Shown here in pieces: positions 12,132 through 23,290 of a stretch of 64,000 bases of DNA. The DNA is taken from positions 33,361,001 to 33,425,000 of the forward strand of contig NC_072807.1 in the NCBI RefSeq assembly GCF_028583425.1, in the 5' to 3' direction. The DNA comes from Eublepharis macularius. Its lineage: Eukaryota; Chordata; Lepidosauria; Squamata; Eublepharidae. Positions within the stretch are counted from its first letter, which is position 1, and each line of letters begins with the position of its first letter. The notes under the pieces were generated by a model. That model did no database searches. It was not told the DNA's origin and saw only the letters and a program-made list of their open reading frames with translations. A program made the position numbers and the translations under genes.

Positions 12132-13190
12132 ATCTTGTCTCCTCTGCCTCGTCTCCAGCCTCCACTGCAGCACCTTCTCTCTCCTCCTTCTTGCCCATCG
12201 TCCACATCTGGCTTTGGGGGCCAAGTCTGGGCAAAGGGCAAACTGTACAGAGCATGGGCGAAAGGGACAAGGCTCCTTTTAAAAGGTGCTGCGCTCTCCC
12301 ACACAACCATGGGGCATGTTTCAAAGCCACACAGCACGCAGGCAGCCCTGCGCCCGCTAGGTTTTGTTCTGTTTCATAATTTGCAAAAACAGCCCAGAGA
12401 TACTATCAGCAGCTTTTCAAGCCTCCTTCTGCATTTTGGTTTGCAGATCTGGCCTATTAGCGAGGCAGCCTGGGGAAGGAACCGATTATATAGGGCATAA
12501 GCAACGAGAGCCCCACAGCTTCTCTCCTGCCAGCCCCACCCTTGACAGCTGAGGAAAGCAAAGCCTTTGGGATTTTGGCTCCCTGGACTTGCAGGGGGAG
12601 GTAGTTATTAATCTCTCTGCTTTAACAGCTTAAGATACTCGCAGCCTGTCCGGGATTAGGATTCAAACTCTTCGAGGGAACAGATTATTCCACATCTGGC
12701 TCTGCTGGAAGCCTTCGGTTTGCTGGCCAGGCGTCCGGAAGGGACCTGGGATGGAGGAGACAGGAGCCAACCGAGGGGACCACCCGGCTGGAGAAGCAGC
12801 CAAAACGGTTGATCTAACTTCTGAAGCACAAGTTGCTTTCCATTTGGGAGGGGGGAGCACCATATCAGCCATTTCAAATTAAGGTTCAGAGGACCCCAGT
12901 GTGACACAGACGAGGAAACATAGCTCCAAAGGTCTCGGGTTTTTGACAACCACAGAGCAGGACGTCTTATGGCCAACGCTCTTTATCCGTTGCTTAAAAA
13001 ACGATTCAATGTGCCTGAGTTATAAACCAAACTTTCATTTTAAAGAAACCCTATATAGAATGTGCCCATTGCATGTTGGCAAGTATTTGCAATGTTGAGG
13101 ATGGTTCTGCTAACAAGGACACAAAAGTAATTGCATTTAGAGCAATTTCCTTTCCATTGCGGTACCCAAGGCGGTGTTTAGAGCTTCGCG
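12132..13190. other. Unassigned non-coding sequence
   Basis: No exon or repeat recognised; several overlapping open frames of 60-150 codons on both strands with no family resemblance. Confidence 0.45.
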
Positions 13191-13269
13191 TGAAGTTGCT
13201 TTATATTGAATCAGACCCTTGGTACATCAAGGTCAGTATTGCCTGCTCAGACTGGCAGCTGCTCTCCAG

Positions 13270-13402
13270 GGTCAGATGTATCTGATGAAGAGAGCTGTGG
13301 TTCTCAAAAGCTTATGCTACAATAAAGTTGGTTAGTCTTAAAGGTGCTACTGGACTTTTTACTATTTTGCAACTACAGACTAACACAGCTAACTCCTCTG
13401 GA
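13270..13402 (+). mobile_element. Short retroelement-end fragment (second subtype)
   Basis: tctgatgaagagagctgtgg, aaaagcttatgctacaata, then cagactaacacagctaac at the 3' end. Confidence 0.5.
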
Positions 13403-14009
13403 TCCATCCTATCATTGTAACACTAAGGGACAGAAACTTGACTCTCTTTCTAAAGAGATTGTCAGGACGCTGGATTCTACACTAAATACCATAACCCTGA
13501 GAGGCAAACCTTTTTTTTTTAGGAAAGAGATTGTCAAGATCCTGGATTTCATACCAGTTTCAGTCCTCAAATAATGGCCTGGGACAGAGGTCTCCAGAGC
13601 ATGACCTTTTACCTTGACCAAGACAGTAAACAAAGAATCCTGGTGTGAATGCTTTGGAAGACTAGTTGCAGAAGGGATGATCTCGCACCACATTAGCTCC
13701 AGCCACTGAGGCACATGTGGAGCAATTTGAGTCTGATCGTCAAAGGAGGCCAGACTAAAGCCTTTTCCAGCATCCCAAGGGGAGAGAAGAGACACAGGGA
13801 CCGTGGCAGCAAGCAGGTCCTGCCGCAGCCTACACAGGCTCATTTGAATAAATGTTTTGAATGTGCATGTGCAACTGCGACCACGTAATCTCCTCTCTCC
13901 ATGCAACTAGGAACCCCAAAGAAGCAGAGGTCCAAACACACTTACATGCATTCACACTCCAAAAATGTGTATCCCCGCATACTGAGCAGAGCTTAAACAA
14001 CACAGGGCT

Positions 14010-14159
14010 CAAACAAGTGGTACAACCTTTGGAGTCTTGGGATAGGACTGGAAGGGGCCGAGGTTCAAATCCCACTTCAGCCACGAAGCTCATTGGCTGG
14101 CTCGGGGCTAGTCACCCTCTCTCCGCCTAGCCTATCTCACAGGGTTATTGGAAGAGTGA
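14010..14159 (+). mobile_element. tRNA-derived SINE (type A), interrupted by a MITE
   Basis: Box-B-like gaggttcaaatccc, then gcctatctcacagggttatt; the 3' part is displaced by the Harbinger-like MITE that starts at 14160. Confidence 0.55.
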
Positions 14160-14288
14160 GGGCCAAGCTACAAGTGATGAATGACACTTGAACGGCAAGT
14201 GGATTGAGTAGAGCACAAGTGGAGGGCAAGTGAACAGGGAGGAATACACTTGCCGTTCAAGTGTCATTTGTCACTTGTAGCTTGGCCC
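14160..14288. mobile_element. PIF/Harbinger-like MITE, copy 2
   Basis: 129 bp; the terminal repeat gggccaagctacaagtgatg is paired at the right. Flanks are tga and taa. It interrupts a tRNA-derived SINE. Confidence 0.75.
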
Positions 14289-14493
14289 TAAGTTGGCAGT
14301 AAAGAGACCCGTGAATGCTGCACTGAGTTCCTGTGAGGAAGGACAAGATAAAATATGTGAAAACAAGCTGCCCTGAGAAAGGCTTCCTGGAGCTGCTCTG
14401 AGTACAGTACCACCCTTCTAAACCCACAGAATGGGGCAGGACTTAGAAAGGTATCACTTTGTTTAGAACGGCACTGTCAATCTGCCAGGGCAG

Positions 14494-14813
14494 CAGGGCT
14501 TTTTTTCAGCAGGAACACAGTGGAATGGAGTTCCGGGACCTCTTGAAAATGGTCACATGGCCGGTGGCCCTGCCCCCTGATCTCCAGACAGTTTAGATTG
14601 CCCTCCACGCAGTGAAGGGGAGGGCAATCTAAACTGCCCTCTGTCTGGAGATCAGGGGGCGGGGCCACCGGCCATGTGACCATTTTCGCCGAGGGCGATT
14701 TAAACTTTAAAAAACTCCCCCCTTGTTCCAGCTGACCCAAAGTGACGTCATTGTGCGGTCCCGAGTTCCATCACTGAGTTCCACTACCTCTTTTCCCAGA
14801 AAAAAAAGCCCTG
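14494..14813. mobile_element. hAT-like foldback MITE, copy 2
   Basis: 320 bp with termini cagggcttttttt and aaaaaaaagccctg. The duplication cagggcag is perfect at 14486-14493 and 14814-14821. Inner arms (cccctgatctccagacag and its complement) fold around about 14605. Confidence 0.9.
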
Positions 14814-14821
14814 CAGGGCAG

Positions 14822-16180
14822 GATATGTTGGGCATTTCCCAGGGGTGCAGGAGCAGGTGTGGTAGATGGGATGGCTTCTCACGCAATATGCTCACTGGAG
14901 CAAGAGTCAGGAAACAGCTCCTGTCCTTCCCCTCCCAGGAGAATCTTGTATGCTTTCAGGAGCAAGAAGAATGATGTGCAAAGGGGAACGAAATTCTGAA
15001 GGGGTTAAAAAGGAATCCAAAACGTTCTTCCGAGGACAGCGTAACTGGTGGGGTTATCATGGGAAACAATCTCAGCGCAAGAGAGAAAAAGCAACATTTA
15101 TTGAGTAGTTTCTCCATTACAGATTATTTAATCAATTGAGATGCTAATCCTTCTCTCAAGTAATCAGGGAGGCCAGCTTTCTAGACAGCCACAATCGTGA
15201 TGGAAATTGTCAAGTCTTTGTCCACCAAACTACATTTAGGGCTGCCCAATTAGGACTGCAGAGAATTCTTGGGGCATTAAAGGGAATAAACCTGGACCGG
15301 AGCATATTCTATATGCCTGCTGAAATCAACATAGACAACCTTTATGACAACCACAAGCAAACAAAAACTTGGTGGGACACTTTTACCACTAGAAACAAGG
15401 GTAATTTGTTTTGAGCTGGAAACATACCCCAAATGCAACATGTGTAACTTTTTTCAGAGGATGTTTTGAAGGTTAAACAATTCTCCAATCAGAATCTAAG
15501 CTCAAGCAGTATTGCTTTTATCTCAAAGTCTTGATTGAAATATTGATTAAAAATGACATTTGAGAGTGGCTTTGATTTAATATTGGAACCTAACTCTCAG
15601 GCGTACAGGGTAAGAAGACATCAGTTTTTAATACCTTTGCCATATCACTTTTCCCCACCTCTGCAATTCCAAGTATTTCCTGTTTGGCTGAGATAGCGGA
15701 TATCCAAAGCACAGAATAAGTTTCTCTAGAGCACATAGATACATATACTGCTTTGGAGACAAGCCAAAGTCAATTCTTGTAGGAGTCAAATGATGGCTGG
15801 AAATATGTGAAATATGTGAAATCAGCACAGAGATCAGTAAATTGAGAATCTCTTCATTAAAAAAAATAAATCAAAATTTCGGTTTCTAGTCCTCAGGACT
15901 GCAGAAAGCATCTTAAAAGCATGTGGACATCATCTGGTAAAATGCAAGGAGCCAACGAGAAATGCAATAGGATACTTGAGACTGGATTGATGAGGTTGTA
16001 TTAGACAACACATTTTTGCATGTGCACAGTTGAGGTGGAAATGTGTTTTCAAAAAACATGCAACATACAAATGGAATGCCCTCTCCCATCATTCGCCTGG
16101 CACATTTTCAGCACCAAGGATATTTACCTTGTCGTTTTCCCTGAGCTGTTTTCCTTAAATGTACTTGGTTGCAACGGGAG
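14822..16180. other. Unassigned, AT-richer non-coding sequence
   Basis: No recognisable repeat or gene; few open frames. Confidence 0.45.
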
Positions 16181-16273
16181 TAATATTTATTTTATTTAGA
16201 AAATGTCTGTTGCCTCTCCAGACTGGCATAGGCCAGATAAAACAATAAAACAATAAAACAAAACTAAACTAAA

Positions 16274-16490
16274 ACCAGTGTAGTGTAGTGATCAGAGTAT
16301 CGGAGTAGGATCTGGGCGACCCATGTTCGAATCTACCATGGAAGCTTGCTGGGTGACCTTGCGCCAGTCACACACTCATAACCTAAGCTACCTCACTGAG
16401 TTGTTGTGAGGATAAAATAGAGGGAGCGAGAAAGATATTTTTGCATTCTGGAGAAAGACGCAGCATACACGAAGCAAATAAAAACAACAA
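16274..16490 (+). mobile_element. tRNA-derived SINE (type A)
   Basis: Box-A-like gtgtagtgatcagag, box-B-like atgttcgaatcta, then ctgggtgaccttgcgccag and gttgttgtgaggataaaat. Confidence 0.65.
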
Positions 16491-17092
16491 ATATTAAACT
16501 AATTTTAGGTTACCCTTGTGCACACACACTCTCAGCCTAACTCACTTCACAGATAAAAAGGTGGGCAAGAAAAACTGTGAATATTATACTGAGCTCCTTG
16601 GAGGAAGACGGGATGAAACTGGCATAGGCAGAAATGAAAAACGGCCCACCGAATGAAGCTGCCGAGGCCGTACCAGAATAAGGGGCTACGGAAGTCACCA
16701 AACATCCCACACAACATGCTGCTCCGTCTCTCCTGCCTTCGGTTAACAGGTCTCCAAACAGAGGCTAGCAAGCGGATCCTTCACAATTCTTGCACCCGAC
16801 TGGTTGCTTGCGTTGAACTTTGCAAACTTAAATCTCGAACCCGATCAGCTGAGTCAGCCAGCACACCACACCTTTTCTCACAACTTGGCTTGGTTTGGAA
16901 ACTAGTTTAAGCAAAGAATGGGCCTCTGAAGGATCTGCCCCAGCTTCCTTGCACTCGTCGTCTTTGCCAACCACCCGGGATCAGCCGTTTCAATCCACTT
17001 AGTGGAAGGGGAAGCCTGCAGTGGGCCTTTCATACACACTAGCAAGCCCGCTACTGCCGAACAGCTGCCATTGGCTCAGACGCTCTGATGTC

Positions 17093-17308
17093 AGCGTGGT
17101 GTAGTGGTTAGAGCATCAGATTAGGATTTGGGCAACCCAGGTTGAAATTCTCCAGTCTGATATGGGTGAGCTTGGGCCGGTCGCACACTTTCAACCTAGC
17201 CTACCTCACAGGGTTGTTGTGAGGACAAAATGGAAGCAAGGAGGACAATGTAGGCTGCTTCGTGTCCCCATTGGAGAGACAGATGGGGCACAAATGAAAT
17301 CAATCAAT
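17093..17308 (+). mobile_element. tRNA-derived SINE (type A)
   Basis: gtgtagtggttagagcatc, then aacctagcctacctcacagg, gttgttgtgagga and the 3' block gtccccattgg. Nearly full length. Confidence 0.7.
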
Positions 17309-18141
17309 GTCACACTTGCAGTGTCGTAAAGAATCTTTCAAGCCATGGGTCGCATCATTGCTTCCAATCAAGGGAGAAATCCTTGCTAAGCGGATCGGCT
17401 GGTGGATTCACGGATGTGAATTTTACTTGCAAAAGGTTGTGGGGAGGAGTGGTATTAAGTCAGGGCTACGGGTCCCTCTGGAGAAGGGAAGGGTTCTCTC
17501 TTCTCCTCCTCGTAGGCAAAATGGGTGGCAAACGGACCACAGGAACTGGATATTCGGTGGGAGAGAACTCGCAATCCAAATTTGGTTCGGCTTAGCCGAG
17601 CAAGACAGGTTTAGTCAGCAATACGTCCTCAGGAAGACAGCTGCGGGAGGAACACATTTGGCCTCTGGAAGTTCATTTTTAAATTCTACTTTTTATAATC
17701 GCTCTTCCTTCCTTCCCCAGGTCTATTTTTAAGCCAGGAGGCGCTCCACAATATGGGGAGAAAAAGAACAGCAGATGGAGACAAAAAGCCGAGGATAACC
17801 TGCATTTTTAGTGCCTTAATTAAAGAAAAAAACCCGGCATGCACACACACGTACAAACAAGCAACGTCTTTGCACAGCAGTGTCCTGGACAAGGGATATT
17901 CCATGGCAGTGGCTCACAAGTTTTTTTGAGGAGGGTGCCACTTCTAAACTTATTCTGCTTTTCGGGACTCGTCTTACAACATCATTTCATACTTCTTTTC
18001 CCCTCCTCTACATAAAATGCATGAATCTCACATCCGTCATGACCAAGTTTGGATTTTATTTTTTTATGGGTAGGATTTATAAATATATAGCATGACACAG
18101 CAGCAGGCTGTTTCAGGACTGTTGTATTTCAGAACTGTTGT

Positions 18142-18670
18142 GCCAGTGTTGTGTAGTGGTTAGACTAGGATCTGGGAGGCCCAGGTTCGAATCACCAACC
18201 TGCCATGAAAAGTCACTGGGTGACTTTGGGGCAATCGCACCCCACCAGCCCAATCCACCCCAAAGGGCTATTGTGAGGATAAAATGGAGGCCAAGGAGAA
18301 TGATGTAAGTGGCCCTGGGTCTCCAACAGGGAGAAGTAAAAAGGTAAAAGTAGTCCCCTGTGCAAGCACCGAGTCATTACTGACCCATGGGGGGGACGTC
18401 ACATCACGACGTTTTCTTGGCAGACATTTTACGGGGTGGTTTGCCATTGCCTTCCCCAGACATCTACACTTTACCCCCAGGAAACTGGATACTCATTTTA
18501 CCAACCTCAGAAGGATGGAGGGCTGAGTTAACCTTGAGCTGGCCACTTGAACCCAGCTTCCGCCAGGATCGAACTCAGGTCGTGCACAGAGCTTGGGCTG
18601 CAGCACGGCAGCTTACCACTCTGTGCCACGGGGCTCACACCAACAGGGAGAAAGGTGGGGCCTAAAGGAA
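18142..18670 (+). mobile_element. tRNA-derived SINE (type A) split by a Sauria SINE
   Basis: Head gtgtagtggttagactagg, box-B-like aggttcgaatcac, then attgtgaggataaaatgg. The 3' block is split at 18335 and continues after 18652 as aggtggggcctaaa. Confidence 0.7.
18336..18639 (-). mobile_element. Sauria-type SINE inserted in an older tRNA-SINE
   Basis: In reverse: an aaaggtaaaag tail, the Bov-B-like block (ggtggtttgccattgcctt), and a tRNA-like head with gatcgaactcaggtcg and accactctgtgcc. It is flanked by a perfect 13-bp duplication ccaacagggagaa at 18323-18335 and 18640-18652, which belongs to the tail of the SINE that starts at 18142. Confidence 0.8.
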
Positions 18671-18929
18671 GGAAATCAATAATAATGCTGAGGCAAACCC
18701 CCAATTTGCTGTCAAGCTTCCCAGAGCCATCAGTCCCAGTTCAGCCCATTTCTCCTCCTCCCCCTTGGTCCACAACCTGCAGTCGAGAGAGTCACAACCC
18801 GCTTTTGGGTTCCAATTCACAGTCTGAGAACCACCGTCCTACGGTTCCACAACAGCCACAGCATTGTGAAGGACAAACTATTCATTTTTATCCCACCCTT
18901 CCTCCAAGGAACACAAATGGGCATTTATG

Positions 18930-19505
18930 GTTCTTTTAACCCCATTTTATTTATTTTATTTATATCATTTATACTCTGCCTTTCTCACGGAGACTCAAGG
19001 CGGATTACACAGTGTAAGATTAGTACAGTCAATATCAAGGACATTTCCATAAGCGATGCCATAGGGTAAATAAACACAGTTTACAAAGACATGGCATTAG
19101 CAAGAATCCCATTCAGAGTTGAAGGAAAGCTGAAATAGAACATAAGCAGTTCTAGGGCTGACATTAGACCTCATGAAGCACAAGTCGCTCATAGGAGCAC
19201 ATACTTAAAAACAACAGAGAGTATGTAAGGCATCATAGGGGTGAGGTCTACGGTCCGTAGCTCATTAGCAAAGCATCTGAAAGCCCCTCCCTACAATACA
19301 AAGTCCTTTTTGAATAATTTGGTTTTGCATCATTTGTGGAAAGCCAGGAGAGTGGGGGTGCTCCTGACCTCCTCAGGCAGACCGTTCCACAGGGCAGGGG
19401 CCACCACAGAGAAAGCCGGGGTACGGGTTGCAGTTGATTTCTTCCATGTGCACGGTGGCACCTGCAGGAGACCCTGTTCAGATGAGCAAAGCTGCTATGG
19501 AGCTT
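18930..19505 (-). mobile_element. L2/CR1-clade LINE 3' end, minus orientation
   Basis: It is read in reverse: a tttattt tail, then tctgcctttctcacggagactcaaggcgg, then a reversed coding end around 19320-19480 matching the copy at 48.2 kb. A reversed tRNA-derived SINE follows directly. Confidence 0.6.
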
Positions 19506-20534
19506 TTTCCTCACAACAACCCTGTGAGGTAGGTGAGGTTGAGAGACAGTCTCCAAGTCCCCCGGCGAGCTTTGTGGCAGTGGGAACTGGACTGCAGGTT
19601 TCTCAGTTCCTAGTCCAACACACTAATCATTACACCATGCTGGCGGCTGGAAAGTAAACGGAAGAACCCCGTAGCAAGAACCGTCACAGCAGGAAGAACC
19701 ATGCAGGTTAGGCCAAGATTCCCCATGTCCATTTTTAGTGCTCACTGATGTAGAGCTTATAAATGAAAAAAAGGAAGCCGAATATGAGCAAGAAAGGGCG
19801 GCGTCCTTAGGCCTTGAATGCCTCCCCCCTCCAACCATTTCCCCCCAACTGTATAAAACTTGTTTTCACCTCTCTGTCCAATTTGCATGTGGGTAACAAC
19901 CCCTCCCTTGTAACCCATGATAGACTCAAGCCACAGGCCAGCAAGAGATGAATCTATGTCGAACGAGACCCCTTGCCATCTTTTGAAGCCGCGCAAGGCT
20001 TTTTGAAAACTATTTTCTCCTACAGAGGCCAATGTACCACTCTGTCAAATACATAAACACAGATTTCCCCCACAATTTTTAAAAAAAACCTGAATTCTGA
20101 GTTCAAAACTGAGGATGACAATTAGGGCCATGCAGACATCGATTTGCATGCTGACGGGTGAAAATTCAGAATTTCTTTCACTTGGAATCTCATCAACATC
20201 CGTTAAAAAAAATTTTAAGCGCGTACACTTCTTTATTTAGATGTACACGTGTTGTTTGCTAGTGGAGGTCTCAATACAGTTTGCAGTGATGTTTAAGCAA
20301 TAAAACAAGAACGAGAAAAATAAATGGGACAGTGATACAGGCGGCAGCTATGCAATCGGCAAGCAAGGGCAGAATTTCTCCAGCAAACCATTTTGCCAAA
20401 CAGAAACACAGAAGGCAGAGAAAATGAAAGTGTCAGGTGAGTCACCTTGAGGAGGGAGCTCCACGGTCTACTTATTTGCAATATTCTTATGCTGTCTACT
20501 CAAGCAGAGACTCTGCCCTCATGTAGGGCACTGA

Positions 20535-20610
20535 CAGTGCAATCCTAAAAAGAGTTACTCCAGCCTAAGCCCATTGATTGACTGAAGAAACTCTTTTTAG
20601 GATTGCACTG
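20535..20610. mobile_element. Short MITE with CAGTGCAATCCTAA ends, copy 1
   Basis: 76 bp; ends cagtgcaatcctaaaaagag and ctctttttaggattgcactg are inverted repeats. Further copies are at 39373-39438, 51583-51649 and 55547-55630. Confidence 0.7.
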
Positions 20611-21221
20611 TGTCAAAATCTACAAATTAACGATGACAGTGGTTATATATTCTGATCGCTACGCTCTGGGCCATCTGCAGCTTCCAAACAACCTTCAAGG
20701 GCAGCCCCCTCCCAAGAATGTGTTGCAGTAGTCAAACCAATAGGCATGAAGAAAGAGCTTTGGTTGGAGCTCTAAGCAAGGTGGTTCCAGGAGGATCCCA
20801 AAGCTGCGGACCTATCAGGGGAGTGTTTTCTCCCATGCAAAGAAAACCATTTTTCTTCTCCCTTGTCCGGGGATCCTGCCAGAGACCATCCCAAAGATTC
20901 TTGACCCTCAATTAGCCTATAACTGAATCCATGCATTTGGCTCTGGTACGTCATTGGAATTAAAAGAAAAGGAGAGCTAGCATACCCGAGAATCATCATG
21001 CTGACTTGGAGCCAGAAAACTCAGTGGCTTCATGAAAACATTAAGAGCACAGGAGACAGGACTGAACCTGGAAGTGACCCACAGGATAACTCCCATGGGG
21101 CGGAGTAGATGTTGCCCGGGGCAATTTTCTGGAACCTGTCCGACAAGGAGCATCAGGAATGAAACAATGCAGAGTGCCACACACTTAATCCCACACTGCT
21201 CGCTGTATGACGTTGTACCTG

Positions 21222-21365
21222 CAGTCTCTTATTCTCAAACACATAGTTTAACCTACCTCAAAGAGTTGTTGTGAGGATAAAACAGAAGAGGAGGAAAATT
21301 ATATAGTACACCACTTTGGGTCCCAATTGGGGAGAAAAGCAGGGTATAAATATCTCCAATAAGTA
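21222..21365 (+). mobile_element. tRNA-derived SINE (type A), 5'-truncated
   Basis: It begins near ctcaaacacatag, then gttgttgtgaggataaaac, gggtcccaattggggag and aagcagggtataaat. Confidence 0.6.
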
Positions 21366-22767
21366 TTCCACAATCAAGAAGGGTGCCTTTGATAGTCCCA
21401 ATCAAAATCTCTCCGAGGGCATTCTGGCACTAAATTCCTCCATGACCAACTACCCTTATACCAATCCAAACTGGAAGAATCCAACGGTGCATGACTCAAA
21501 CTAAGTACTGAATCCAAGAAAATACACAGCCACACGTTCGTCACAGCGGCAGAACATGGCTCTCTGGGGTGGGGTCACACATACAGAAAAATGAGACCAC
21601 AAAAGCCTGAGGGGGTAGAGTGGATCACACCAGTTCAGCGTGGCAGGGGTAGAGGAGCATGTTCCGAAATGCTTCCCTATGTTTAAAAAAAACCTTCCTT
21701 GCATGTAAGAATCCAGCACAGCAGGCACAGAGGTGGTAGAAATAGTCTCCCTGAAGAGCTAACTTTCTACATGCATGGAATCTATGCAAAGAAACATTCA
21801 AAGGTAGAATCCCCTACCTGCAGTACGAAGTGGCACAACTGGATCTACCCTCCCTAGCATTTGACCACCTTGTTTCTAGAAGAGCTTCCACAGGCTCTGT
21901 AATACTGCGCTACAGAGACTGCAATTGCGGATGTACTCCTGGCACGCATCCTGGGACAAATAGCATTCAGAGCTCCCTGAAAAGGGTAACTGACAGCAAC
22001 AACTTGGGGCTGGAGAGAAAAAGTTTTGCGCCATCCAAATCCAACCCAAGACACTTGTACAAAAGACATTCTCCTCCCTCCACAAAGGCTTACAAATTTT
22101 AGTCACACACACCTGCCCCAGTGAACACCACTGTGTTTTTCATAGGACCCCCATCCTGGATCTAATGCTGTTCTCAGGAACACATCTTATTCCACCTGGG
22201 CAAAGCGTTTCCAAAAAGCCGAACCAAAAAAGCTCCATGTCAGAAAAAGCAGTCAACTGCAACCATCTCGGGGTGGAGGCCATCGGCCAGGCGAGCCAAA
22301 GCAAGGCTACATAAGGTAAAAACAAGCAAGCCACAGAAAGTGGCTAATAAAAAGAATTTTAAAAACAGGGAAACTTTAGCAGCAGGCTTGGTTCTTGGAA
22401 AGGTCTATGGTTTTTAAAGATGTAGGATTTTTTTTAAAAAATCTTAAATGAACGAAGTTCTGTTAATTCCAAACACTTAAAGAAAGAATCCATGAATGAG
22501 TGAATGAATCACGGCCTACCACCAAACCCTGAAAGAGAGAATGAATGAATGAATCACGGTCTATGAATGGAGATGAAAACAGGCTACAATCCCAAAATAA
22601 CCTGAGCAGACTGAATCTGGCATGCCCCCCCTTTTCTTCTCTTAGGGAGGGCAGAGGGCACAACTTCGTAGCCGCAACAGTGGGAAAGACCTATAATTTG
22701 AGCACCAGAAAGAGCAACTGTCGGTCAAGATACACGATCAGAGCTTCAAGCACAATTCAGCCCTGGT

Positions 22768-23290
22768 ATTTATTATTTATTATTTATTTATTTATTATTT
22801 TATTCTATTTCTATTCCGCCCTCCCCACGAACGGGCTCAGGACAGATAACATCATTCGCTTCGCTAATGAGTTAGAGACCGTAGACTTCACCACTATGTT
22901 GCCTTGTATATTATCTGTTGCTCGAATATCTTATACTACCTGTACTTCATGTTTATCTAATGTCAGTCCTAGAACTGATTATGTTCTGTTTCAGCAATTC
23001 TTCAACTCTGTATTGGATCCTTGCTAAGGAAGGAAATGTCCTTAACACTGTATGGAAATATCCTTGATACTGTGTGGAAATGTTCCCGATACTGATTGTA
23101 CTAATCTCTCGCTATGTAATCCGCCTTGAGTCTCAGTGAGAAAGGCGGACTATAAATGACATAAATAAATTCAAAAACATAATCACAACCATGTTACATA
23201 ACCAATAGATACATAAAAACCCTAAAAACAATTAAAATCGAAGTAATTTCACAATAAATAATTACTAATCAAGAGGCGGCCACCTCAGTA
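22768..23290. mobile_element. Nested LINE ends: L2-type copy inside another LINE tail
   Basis: A minus-oriented LINE end (T-rich tract, then ccgccctccccacgaacgggctcagga) runs 22768-22855. A plus-oriented L2-type 3' end (22856 to about 23172, ending in aaaggcggactataaatgac) interrupts it, and the host resumes with an A-rich tract to about 23290. The exact junctions are approximate. Confidence 0.5.

Larger units (their letters stand above)
19641..22450. other. Mostly unassigned sequence
   Basis: It contains one small MITE (20535), a SINE tail (21222), and otherwise nothing recognised. Confidence 0.4.
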
